NCBI RefSeq assembly: GCF_017874035.1
Contig: NZ_JAGGKV010000004.1
Span: 186,001 to 250,000, forward strand
Origin: Paenibacillus aceris
Lineage (GTDB): Bacteria > Bacillota > Bacilli > Paenibacillales > NBRC-103111
Length of the DNA: 64,000 nt
Direction: 5' to 3'
A model generated the notes under the pieces. It was given only the letters and a program-made list of their open reading frames with translations, ran no database searches and was not told where the DNA came from. Every line of letters begins with the position of its first letter. Position 1 is the stretch's first letter. The translations under genes were made by a program, and so were the position numbers. Below are positions 51,702-59,368 of this stretch, one piece after another.

Positions 51702-53096
51702 TTAGCCGTTTTGCAGTGTCCACAAAACAAGGGCATCCAAAAGCTTCCAACTATCGGCAGTCGCATTATCATAATTACCGGCAAAGGAGAAGAATGAAAG
51801 GCGAGCTTTCACTTCATAACCGTTATCGGCATGCGATCCTTTATTATAGTAGAAGATCGTCGCCTCTTTCGGTTTGCCAGGGATCGTAGCAATCACTTTT
51901 GCTTCCTTACCCGGAAGTCCGTAAGCGATAGCCGTTTTATTATCAGTTGTTAATAGAAGGTCCACATCTCCTGAGAGTCCAGCCGCCGCCTTTTCTTTAG
52001 GCAAGTTAATCGAAGTAGAGGTGATATTATATTCGTTTGTGTTTTCCTCTTGCGATGAAAGTCCGAGATAGTACATGCCATGATTTTTCAAGTAAACAGT
52101 CGGTATGGCAACATCCTTCAATAAACCGGAACGAAGATATTTGGAGTTCAACGTGTTGCTGACAAATACCAAATCATAGCCTTCCGTTTTTTCAACCGTT
52201 AATTTATCACAATTGACCCAAGTAACTTTGAAACCGAGATCTTTTAAACGATTAATAATTTTCTCATCATCCGGAGTCTCTTTAAGCTGTGTCATTTGTG
52301 AACTTTGACGTGTAACGAAGAGAAGCTTTTTGCCTTCCGCAGAAATTTCTCCGCCAGGCGCTGCAGGCTCATTGCCAGTCTCATTGCCAGGATTAGGCTC
52401 AGTTGCCGGTTCTTCAGGAGCGCCGCCGGCAAGAATTTGCTTCGCCGCATAGCTGGCAAGAGCCAGCATCTTGCGTGTAGCCGATGCTTTCCCGTCGAAT
52501 TTGCCACCGGACAGATTCGTCAGCAAGTTTTTCTCAAGCGCCAATGCGACATAACCTTTCGCCCAATCATCAACGGAAGAATCGTCAACTGGTGTAGCCG
52601 CTTGAGCTTCAGCATCCAAGCCTAGTCCGCGAATAAGGAATGCTGCCAGTTCTTGACGGGACACATCACCTGCCGGCCTGTAAGTTTTACCTTCAGCATC
52701 GTACCCGTTTGTTAAACCTGCCGTCTTCAAAGCTTCAATATAAGGAAGCGCGTAAGAGTTGGCGGCGTCATCGGATCTAACATCCGTGAAGGAAGAAGTT
52801 GTCAACGATGCATCAGTTTCCAAGTTGAAAATAATGGCAGCAACTTTTGCAAATTGAGCACGGTTCATCCGGGCATTCACTCCGAACGAGTCCTCTGACA
52901 GCCCATTAAAAACGCCGTCTTGAATGAGAGCATCGAACTTATCCTTTTCGTCTTGCGGCAAATTCTTTAAGTCTTTGAAATCGTCGACGCTCTTGACTGC
53001 GGCTGTTGTCGTTTCCGCCTCCGCTGCCGAGGCAAGCGGCAGGATCGTTGCGAACAAGAGGAGGATCGATAGTAGCGAGAATACAAATTTTTTCAC
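51702..53096 (-). CDS. SLH-anchored protein with the ~200-aa extracellular family domain
   Basis: 464 aa. A signal peptide (about 1-25) is followed by SLH repeats (about 40-225; NRAQFAKVAAII, VSRQELAAFLI, ATRKMLALASY). A Pro/Glu/Asn/Gly linker (about 232-252) leads to the family domain (about 255-464), which begins KKLLFVTRQ and ends LLDALVLWTLQNG. That domain occurs alone as a lipoprotein at 54562, 57135, 57854 and 58628. The GTG at 53094-53096 was chosen because AGGAAGG lies eight bases before it. It is last in the importer cluster, directly downstream of a solute-binding protein gene. The domain looks like an alpha/beta Rossmann- or glutamine-amidotransferase-like fold with no visible catalytic Cys; function unknown. 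Confidence 0.8.
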   Translation of the reverse strand: MKKFVFSLLSILLLFATILPLASAAEAETTTAAVKSVDDFKDLKNLPQDEKDKFDALIQDGVFNGLSEDSFGVNARMNRAQFAKVAAIIFNLETDASLTTSSFTDVRSDDAANSYALPYIEALKTAGLTNGYDAEGKTYRPAGDVSRQELAAFLIRGLGLDAEAQAATPVDDSSVDDWAKGYVALALEKNLLTNLSGGKFDGKASATRKMLALASYAAKQILAGGAPEEPATEPNPGNETGNEPAAPGGEISAEGKKLLFVTRQSSQMTQLKETPDDEKIINRLKDLGFKVTWVNCDKLTVEKTEGYDLVFVSNTLNSKYLRSGLLKDVAIPTVYLKNHGMYYLGLSSQEENTNEYNITSTSINLPKEKAAAGLSGDVDLLLTTDNKTAIAYGLPGKEAKVIATIPGKPKEATIFYYNKGSHADNGYEVKARLSFFSFAGNYDNATADSWKLLDALVLWTLQNG

Positions 53097-53152
53097 GTGA
53101 ATCACCTTCCTAAATATGATTTGTAAGGATTGTTTTTTTGCAAAATTGGTTA

Positions 53153-54517
53153 TTACTTGTTCGAGGTTGCTGCCTTGTCAATTTCAGTTTTAGCCGCCTT
53201 CACCGTATCAATCGACTTCGTGGCCGCCTCCTGCACCATGCGCAGCGCTGTAACCGAGTCCTTGGATTCTTTAAAAATTAGCGGCTGGAATACGCCTTGG
53301 ACAGGAACATCGTACCAAACTAAGCCTTGATTACGAGCAGCGGGAGGCATCGCATTTTTGCTGTAAAAAATCGATTCCACATGTTTGCCCTGCATTTGAG
53401 GCAAGTTTTTCCCGAAAGCCGCTTTGACCGCATCCGTTTGAAGCGAACCAATAACGCCTTCTTTGGCAAGCTCGATCTGGTGCTCTTCGGAGAGCAGGGC
53501 ATCCATGACCTGGAAGGCAAGATCTTTTTTCTTCGATTGCTTCGTAATATACATCGAATATACATTAGGCTGATATTTCGTATTTGGAGCATCACTTAAA
53601 GAAGGAACAGAAGCAATGTCAAAGTTCAGGTTTTTGTTTTCCTCATAGAACTTGACCAGATGATCGCTTACCGTTGCGACAGCCATGGCGATATTCGGCT
53701 TTGAAGCGAACGTTTCCACGGTATCGAATTGATTGGCTGGAATATCGTAGAATCTTCTCATATTATCTACAAGCTTTTTCCAACCCGGGTCGCTCATATC
53801 CCCCTTATCCTCGGTTTTGCTTAACGGAGATAAGGACAATTGATTGTAATTTAAATAATGACCTGGATTTTGCGAAAAGCCTTTATACGTGATGTCGCCT
53901 TCAACGCGTGTCAACTTTTTGGCTAACTCATAAATCTCATCATACGTCATGCCGTCTTTCGGATAATCCACGCCAAATTTATCGAAAATATCTTTGTTGT
54001 AAAATAACGCAAAATCGTTGTTATAAAACGGCAGCCCGTATATTTTTCCATCCGGGGTTAAATTTTTCACTTGCGCCATGAAGGCCGGATTCAATTTACT
54101 CGTATCAAAGTTATACTTTTTGATCAAATCGCTAATATCATATTGAAGGTCGTTATCAATCAAATATCTTTGAACGTTCATTCTGGTGTCATCCATAATG
54201 ATGTCAGGGATCGTACCGGCTGCAATCAAGTCCTTGTACTGCCTGCCTGGGTTATCCCAGTGAACATGCTTAATCGTGACATTCGGAAATTTCTTTTTAA
54301 TAAAATCGCCTATTTGCTTCTGGAAAATATCTTCTTTGACGTAATAAGCCGGCCACACGGTATAAATAAACAATTCGTTATCCGGTGACGATTGCGCTTG
54401 AGGTGAATTCTTTTCATCCGTACCGCCCGGTTTAGAGCTTGGAGCAGCTTCGTTTGTACATCCTGCCGCTAGTGCAAGTGTAAGAGCCAGAGCGAAGCTT
54501 ACTTTTAAACTTTTCAT
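53153..54517 (-). CDS. Extracellular sugar-binding lipoprotein of an ABC importer (copy 1)
   Basis: 454 aa. The lipobox AAGC (ALAAGCTN) anchors it to the membrane. The family-1-type solute-binding fold is visible in FIYTVWPAYYVKEDIF, KDLIAAGTIPDIIMDD and YGLPFYNNDFALFYNKDIFDKFG. It is a close paralogue of the protein at 55667, down to MPPAARNQGL and the shared VQGVFQPLIFKESKDSVTALRM end. GGAGGGAG precedes the ATG. It would deliver an oligosaccharide to the permeases at 59369 and 60353. No ATPase gene for this importer is nearby, so a shared one such as an MsmX-type ATPase is expected. Confidence 0.87.
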   Translation of the reverse strand: MKSLKVSFALALTLALAAGCTNEAAPSSKPGGTDEKNSPQAQSSPDNELFIYTVWPAYYVKEDIFQKQIGDFIKKKFPNVTIKHVHWDNPGRQYKDLIAAGTIPDIIMDDTRMNVQRYLIDNDLQYDISDLIKKYNFDTSKLNPAFMAQVKNLTPDGKIYGLPFYNNDFALFYNKDIFDKFGVDYPKDGMTYDEIYELAKKLTRVEGDITYKGFSQNPGHYLNYNQLSLSPLSKTEDKGDMSDPGWKKLVDNMRRFYDIPANQFDTVETFASKPNIAMAVATVSDHLVKFYEENKNLNFDIASVPSLSDAPNTKYQPNVYSMYITKQSKKKDLAFQVMDALLSEEHQIELAKEGVIGSLQTDAVKAAFGKNLPQMQGKHVESIFYSKNAMPPAARNQGLVWYDVPVQGVFQPLIFKESKDSVTALRMVQEAATKSIDTVKAAKTEIDKAATSNK

Positions 54518-54561
54518 TAAAATAACTCCCTCCTTCGTCGACTAAGAGTTAACAGCTCACC

Positions 54562-55587
54562 TTAACCATTTTGCAACGTCCACAAGACAATGTTATCCCA
54601 GAGCTTCCATCCAGCATCCGTAGATGTATCCTGCATGCCATTACTCCAATAGTAGTATGATAATCGCGCTTTCACTTCATAACCGTTATCGCCTTTCGCG
54701 CCTTTATCGTAGTAATAGACAGCAGCCTTGGCGTGATCGCCGGGAACTGTAGCAATTACTTTCGCTTCCTTGCCTGGGAGACCATAACTGACGCCGAAGT
54801 TATCGCCGGTTTCCGTGTAAACATCCACAGTCCCCGATAAACCGCCAGCAATCTTATGCTTGCTGTCGACGATTTCGACCGATTTCAGCTTCTTCACTGT
54901 CGTTCCTTCCTCTTGGGAGGATAAGCCGAGGTAGAACATGCCGTGACTTTTCACATAGACGGTTGGAATGGCAACTTCCTTCATTGCGCCTGTTTTGAGA
55001 AATTTCGAATTGGTCGTTTGGCTAACGTAGATCAGGTCGTAACCTTTCGTCGCATCGGCCGTTAACTCACGGTCGCTCAGATGCGTTACGCTGAATCCCA
55101 TTCCCTTCAAGCGGGCAGCAATCGCAACATCTTCAGCAGGAAGCGGTTCCGAATCTCTTCCAACGAGGAGCACTTTCTTTCCTTTCGGTGAAACTTCCGC
55201 TTGCTGGGCAGGCTCTGGTGTACTAGCAGATGGTGCTGGCGCTGCAGCCTGCGGCGAAGCTGGCTGTTCGCTTGCCTTGGGAGTATCCGAGGCCGTCGCA
55301 GCCGGAGCCTTGGACGAACTTGCCGGTGCAGGACTCGCCGTATTCGTCGCTTCCGCCGTTGCGGTTGCCGTCGCGGTTGCTGCTGTTGTTGCTGTTGCTG
55401 TAGCCGTAGGTGCCGGAGACGCTGAAACTTTGGAAACATCCGCCGTTGCGGCTGTTGTCGCAGCTGGCGTCACAGTCGGCGCCGGTGTGATCGAAACATT
55501 CGGGTCGGCAGCTTGCTTGGATGATGCGCAGGCACTGATAGCAATGGTCATGAACACCATGATCAGCACCATAAGAAAACGCTTCAT
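54562..55587 (-). CDS. Lipoprotein with low-complexity linker and the ~200-aa family domain
   Basis: 341 aa. The lipobox is ISACAS. About 115 residues rich in Ala, Thr, Pro and Ser (including long TATATT-type runs) form a spacer that could cross the cell wall. The family domain (about 137-341) begins KKVLLVGRDSEP, has HGMFYLGLSSQEE and YGLPGKEAKVIATVPG, and ends LWDNIVLWTLQNG. It is closest to the SLH-anchored copy at 51702. The ATG at 55585-55587 was chosen because GGGGGG lies eight bases before it. It follows SBP copy 2 with a hairpin between. Function unknown. Confidence 0.8.
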   Translation of the reverse strand: MKRFLMVLIMVFMTIAISACASSKQAADPNVSITPAPTVTPAATTAATADVSKVSASPAPTATATATTAATATATATAEATNTASPAPASSSKAPAATASDTPKASEQPASPQAAAPAPSASTPEPAQQAEVSPKGKKVLLVGRDSEPLPAEDVAIAARLKGMGFSVTHLSDRELTADATKGYDLIYVSQTTNSKFLKTGAMKEVAIPTVYVKSHGMFYLGLSSQEEGTTVKKLKSVEIVDSKHKIAGGLSGTVDVYTETGDNFGVSYGLPGKEAKVIATVPGDHAKAAVYYYDKGAKGDNGYEVKARLSYYYWSNGMQDTSTDAGWKLWDNIVLWTLQNG

Positions 55588-55621
55588 TATGCGTTCCCCC
55601 CTTTTCATATTGGGATGAAGT

Positions 55622-55654
55622 GCCCCTCCAGATGTCTATCGGAGTCGGAGGGGC
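55622..55654 (-). other. Intergenic hairpin between SBP copy 2 and the lipoprotein gene
   Basis: GCCCCTCC (55622-55629) and GGAGGGGC (55647-55654) form a GC-rich 8-bp stem without a T run on the minus strand. Such hairpins often stabilise the upstream binding-protein mRNA or partly attenuate downstream genes; here that is inference. Confidence 0.5.
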
Positions 55655-55666
55655 CGATTGCTGCGG

Positions 55667-56977
55667 TTACTTTGCGGCTTTCTCGGTTTGAATCGCTTTC
55701 GTTGAAGATTCTTCAATCATGCGCAGTGCGGTTACAGAGTCTTTGGATTCTCCGAAGATCAGTGGCTGGAACACGCCGTGCACAGGTACGTCGATGTAAG
55801 TTAAGCCTGAAGCGCGAGCAGCCGGTGGCATGGCGTTTTTGCCATAGAATATGGCTTGCGTGTGCTTGCCTTGCATTTGCGGTAAGTTTTTCCCGAACGC
55901 TTCTTGTACTTTAGGCGTTTGCAGCGGTCCGATAATACCTTCCTTGGCGAAATTGATTTGCATTTCCTCGGATAGCAGGTACTGGATCACTTGGAACGCT
56001 TGATCTTTCTTCGTCGACTGTTTGGAGATGTATGCAGAGTACAAATTCGGTTGAGCTTTGACTCCTGGAGCATCAGCAAAGGATGGCATAGCTGCAATAT
56101 CAAAATTCAAGTTTTTATTTTGCTCGTACCACTGAACGATCTTTTCCGTAACGTGGACACTCATCGCCATGTTCCCTTTTGGAAAGTCATCGACGGATGT
56201 AAATTGGTTGGCCGGAATTTCGTAGAAGCGTCTTAAGTTGTCAACTTCCTTCTTCCAGCCCGGCGTGTTCATCTCAGCCTTGTCTTCTGTTAAGCTAAGC
56301 GGTGAAAGCGAGAGCTGATTGTAAGTCATGTACAAACCAGGATGCTGCTGGTAGCCCTTGTACGTTTTTTCACCTTCTACACGGGTCAGCTTTTTAGCCA
56401 ATTCATAAACTTCATCGTAGGTCATGCCGTCTTTCGGATAATCGACACCGAATTTATCAAAAATATCTTTGTTGTAGAAAAGGACGAAATCGCTCAATTG
56501 GAAAGGCAAACCATAAATTTTCCCTTCCGGCGTCACATTCTTCATCTGCGCCATAGCCGCAGGATTTAATGTACTGGTGTCGAAATTATACTTTTTGATG
56601 AGATCGGTCATGTCGTACTGCAAATCATTTTTCAAAATATTACGCTGCAGATTCATCCGCGCATTATCTATGATAATGTCAGGAACCGTTCCGGCTGCAA
56701 TCAGATCCTTATACTGCCGGCCAGGATTATCCCACTGTACGTGTTTGAAAGTGAGATCAGGAAATTTCTTCTTGAGGTATTGCCCAACCTGCTTCTCCCA
56801 AATGTCTTCTTTTGCGTAAAAGGCAGGATACACCGTATAAATGAATATTTCGTTATCCGGTGATTTGCTTTCTGAGGCAACGGGCTGCTTGTCAGTGCTC
56901 GCAGGCTCTGACGTACAACCTGTCATTATGACAAATGCCGAGGTGATCATTAACGATGCTTTGAGAAATTTTTTCAT
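55667..56977 (-). CDS. Extracellular sugar-binding lipoprotein of an ABC importer (copy 2)
   Basis: 436 aa. Lipobox MTGC. The body parallels copy 1 almost throughout: FIYTVYPAFYAKEDIW, KDLIAAGTVPDIIIDN, YGLPFQLSDFVLFYNKDIF, and MPPAARASGL with VHGVFQPLIFGESKDSVTALRM. The ATG at 56975-56977 was preferred to a TTG eight codons upstream because that upstream codon lies before the GGGAGG ribosome site. It has its own promoter with the tandem-repeat layout at 57025-57078. Copies 1 and 2 may bind different oligosaccharides while sharing one pair of permeases. Confidence 0.87.
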   Translation of the reverse strand: MKKFLKASLMITSAFVIMTGCTSEPASTDKQPVASESKSPDNEIFIYTVYPAFYAKEDIWEKQVGQYLKKKFPDLTFKHVQWDNPGRQYKDLIAAGTVPDIIIDNARMNLQRNILKNDLQYDMTDLIKKYNFDTSTLNPAAMAQMKNVTPEGKIYGLPFQLSDFVLFYNKDIFDKFGVDYPKDGMTYDEVYELAKKLTRVEGEKTYKGYQQHPGLYMTYNQLSLSPLSLTEDKAEMNTPGWKKEVDNLRRFYEIPANQFTSVDDFPKGNMAMSVHVTEKIVQWYEQNKNLNFDIAAMPSFADAPGVKAQPNLYSAYISKQSTKKDQAFQVIQYLLSEEMQINFAKEGIIGPLQTPKVQEAFGKNLPQMQGKHTQAIFYGKNAMPPAARASGLTYIDVPVHGVFQPLIFGESKDSVTALRMIEESSTKAIQTEKAAK

Positions 56978-57024
56978 TTTCTCTGTGAACCTCCCAATCA
57001 AAATATCAAATTTTGTATACTTTA

Positions 57025-57078
57025 ACTTTATTACTTAATGATTACGTTTACATTAGGGGGGTTCTCCATCATTATAGG
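57025..57078 (-). promoter_or_regulatory. SBP copy 2 promoter with tandem CCTATAA-like repeats
   Basis: On the minus strand, CCTATAA (57072-57078) and CCTAATG (57051-57057) are 21 bp apart. TAAAGT (57025-57030) begins 20 bases after the second repeat, inside GTAATAAAGTTA, which is identical to the block in the SLH promoter. The leader to the ATG is about 40 nt. Confidence 0.65.
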
Positions 57079-57084
57079 TTGTTT

Positions 57085-57109
57085 ATTGCATCTTTCCCTT
57101 GGATGCAAT
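57085..57109. terminator. Hairpin between the lipoprotein gene and the SBP copy 2 promoter
   Basis: ATTGCATC (57085-57092) and GATGCAAT (57102-57109) form a perfect 8-bp stem. A TTTTTG run follows only on the plus strand; on the minus strand the next bases are AAACAACC, so termination of the minus-strand operon would be weak. Confidence 0.45.
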
Positions 57110-57134
57110 TTTTGTCTGCTTGCAGGGTTCGTCT

Positions 57135-57821
57135 TCATTTTTTACCTACCGACCACGCAACGGCTGCATCAAACAGCTTCCAGCCATTGTCAGTGCGGTT
57201 GATTTCTTCCCCTCCGGTTAGATTAAAGAACATCCGCCTGGCAGGCAAAGGCTGACCGCTCATATTCGCATCGCCCTTTTCGAAAGCACAAATCACCGCA
57301 CGTTTGTCATTATCCGGCGCTGAAGCAACAATGACGCCCCCTTGCGGCACAACATAACTAATCTTGGCTTCATCCTTATAGATATCCACACTGCCGGGCA
57401 GTCCGGCTGCGAGCTCATGTTTGCTATCCTTGATAGCAATCGCTCGACCGGTGTATTCGCCGTAATCCGAATCATCTTTGCTTGCTAAACCGACCTGACC
57501 CAAAATTTTGCCATTCGCATAGATGACGGGCGCAGTGGACCCCAATAATTTGTCCGCGACGCGATGGGAACCTGCAAACGAACTGACAAAAACAAATCCG
57601 TAATTTTGGGCCTGCTCTGGCGTAAGTTCTTTGTCAGACAGCAGGGTAACTTCGTAGCCTAACTCCTTCAAATGCTTCATGACAATTCGGTCGTTCGCGC
57701 TGTCCGTACCGACGTAAAGTGCTTTCTTCGCAGTCCCGGCATCTTTTTGCGTCGGCGTTGAACAAGCTGCGCTCGTTACAATAACGGCTACGATGAACAA
57801 CCAGGCTAAAAGCCGCTTCAT
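57135..57821 (-). CDS. Lipoprotein of the ~200-aa extracellular domain family (copy b3)
   Basis: 228 aa: a lipobox (SAACS) plus one family domain. It begins KKALYVGTDSANDR, includes VTLLSDKELTPEQAQNYGFVFVSS and SKHELAAGLPGSVDIY, and ends EINRTDNGWKLFDAAVAWSVG. It has no linker, so it sits close to the membrane. It lies 32 bp after copy b2. The GKEA element of the other copies is altered here (VVPQGGVIVASAP), suggesting divergence. Function unknown. Confidence 0.78.
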   Translation of the reverse strand: MKRLLAWLFIVAVIVTSAACSTPTQKDAGTAKKALYVGTDSANDRIVMKHLKELGYEVTLLSDKELTPEQAQNYGFVFVSSFAGSHRVADKLLGSTAPVIYANGKILGQVGLASKDDSDYGEYTGRAIAIKDSKHELAAGLPGSVDIYKDEAKISYVVPQGGVIVASAPDNDKRAVICAFEKGDANMSGQPLPARRMFFNLTGGEEINRTDNGWKLFDAAVAWSVGKK

Positions 57822-57853
57822 AAAATCTCCTACCTCCTTCTCAAGAGCAGAAA

Positions 57854-58594
57854 TTATTTACTCTCTTGCGCCCAGCGAACAGCTGCATCAAACAGCTTCC
57901 AGCCATCGTCGGTTTGATTAATTTCTTCCCCGGTCATCAAATAGAAGAAAACTTCACGCGCAGCAACCGTCTTCCCTTTTACATTCGTCGCACCTTTCTC
58001 ATAGGCAAAAACAGTCGCTTTCATTTCATCATTTGGCACGGTAGCCACAACGATCGCTTCTTTGCCTGGTGTCGCATAACTCATTTTCCCGTTATCTTTG
58101 TAGACATCCACATTGTTTTGCAAACCGGCTGCCAACGCATGCTGACTGTTTCGGATTTGAATCGTCTTTGCCGCGTTGCTGCCTTCAAGCTTGCCGTTCA
58201 TATCGACGTCGGTCATGCCCGTATCACCGGAAATTTGCGGCTCGTCGTAGATGACAGGCACGGGAATGTCCACAAATTTGTCCTTGATTTTCCCGGAATT
58301 GACAGATTCGCTGACAAAAATGAGAGAGAAACCGTTTGCTTTCTCAGTGGTCACTTCTTTGTCGGATACCACAGTAACGTTCAGCCCGTGCTTTTCTTTG
58401 AAGCGCTTGATGACAATGCCGTCTCCCCCGCCTTCTTGGCCGATAAAGAGCACGCTTTTCCCGTTGCTCTGCGATTTGGCTGTATTCGTCGATGAAGGTT
58501 GGTTGGATACGGATACCGGATGATTCGTGACCGAGCTGCAAGCGGAAAGCGTGAATACCATACAAGCGATTAAGGCGGCACCTAACTTTTTCAT
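57854..58594 (-). CDS. Lipoprotein of the ~200-aa extracellular domain family (copy b2)
   Basis: 246 aa: lipobox LSACSS, a short Ser/Asn-rich linker (about 23-48), and one family domain. SVLFIGQEGGGDGIVIKRF, VVSDKEVTTEKANGFSLIFVSES, SYATPGKEAIVVATVP and EINQTDDGWKLFDAAVRWAQ mark it. The ATG at 58592-58594 follows GGGAGG by about nine bases and was preferred to an ATG ten codons upstream. It is 33 bp after copy b1. Function unknown. Confidence 0.78.
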   Translation of the reverse strand: MKKLGAALIACMVFTLSACSSVTNHPVSVSNQPSSTNTAKSQSNGKSVLFIGQEGGGDGIVIKRFKEKHGLNVTVVSDKEVTTEKANGFSLIFVSESVNSGKIKDKFVDIPVPVIYDEPQISGDTGMTDVDMNGKLEGSNAAKTIQIRNSQHALAAGLQNNVDVYKDNGKMSYATPGKEAIVVATVPNDEMKATVFAYEKGATNVKGKTVAAREVFFYLMTGEEINQTDDGWKLFDAAVRWAQESK

Positions 58595-58627
58595 AACCGA
58601 ATTCCTCCCTGTCGGATTCATCATTGA

Positions 58628-59329
58628 TTATTTTTGCCCGTTCTGAGCTGCCCACTGGATAGCTGCATCCAAAAGCTTGAAGCCTTCAGCGGTTTGGTTC
58701 ATTTCTTCCCCTGCAGATAAATAGAAGAACACCTGCCGTGCAGGCACCGGCTCGTTACTGATGTTTTTCGCACCCTTCTCATAGGCAAAAACAACCGCTT
58801 TCTTATCATCCCCAGGCGCTGTCACTACCGTAATAGCCTCTTTGCCCGGTAAGGCGTATCCGATTTTCCCTTCATTTTTATAAACCGCAACTTGATCTTT
58901 GAGTCCAGCTGCCAGCGGGTGCTTGGCGTCTTTAATTTGAACTGTTTTCGCCGCGCTGAGCTCATTGTAATCCAGCAGTCCTGTCAGCTGGGAAATGCTT
59001 GCCACCTGTGGCTTGGCATACACGACCGGCACGGTCGAGCTTTTAAGTTGCGCATCGATTCTGGAGGAATTGACAGTCGGACTGACATAAACCACCCCAT
59101 AACCCTTCACACTTTCGGCCTTGAATACGTTATCCGCCATATCAATGACGGTATAGCCGAGCTTCTCAAAATGTGAGATGACATAGGGATCGTTAGTCCC
59201 TTCCCCACGTTTGAGATAGAGCATTTTGATAGGACCTGCCGGCGCGCTTGCACTCTGCGACGAGTTCGAACACGCCGCGATGAGTACAAGGGTAACGCCG
59301 ATTAAACATAGTGCGAGAAGACGTTTCAT
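58628..59329 (-). CDS. Lipoprotein of the ~200-aa extracellular domain family (copy b1)
   Basis: 233 aa: lipobox IAACSN and one family domain. KMLYLKRGEGTNDPYVISHF, YGVVYVSPTVNSSRI, KHPLAAGLKDQVAVY, GYALPGKEAITVVTAPGDD and MNQTAEGFKLLDAAIQWAAQ are the characteristic parts. The ATG at 59327-59329 follows GGAGG by nine bases. It lies 39 bp downstream of the MalG-like permease gene, linking this family to the importer operon. Confidence 0.78.
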   Translation of the reverse strand: MKRLLALCLIGVTLVLIAACSNSSQSASAPAGPIKMLYLKRGEGTNDPYVISHFEKLGYTVIDMADNVFKAESVKGYGVVYVSPTVNSSRIDAQLKSSTVPVVYAKPQVASISQLTGLLDYNELSAAKTVQIKDAKHPLAAGLKDQVAVYKNEGKIGYALPGKEAITVVTAPGDDKKAVVFAYEKGAKNISNEPVPARQVFFYLSAGEEMNQTAEGFKLLDAAIQWAAQNGQK

Positions 59330-59368
59330 TTCCTTTAGCCTCCGTTCCAATCAGATAGTAACAAGCTT

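Noticed and set aside
55277..55618. 113-codon plus-strand frame rich in Val/Ala
   Set aside because: It is the antisense reading of the Ala/Thr-rich spacer DNA of the lipoprotein gene, where repetitive codons leave several frames open.
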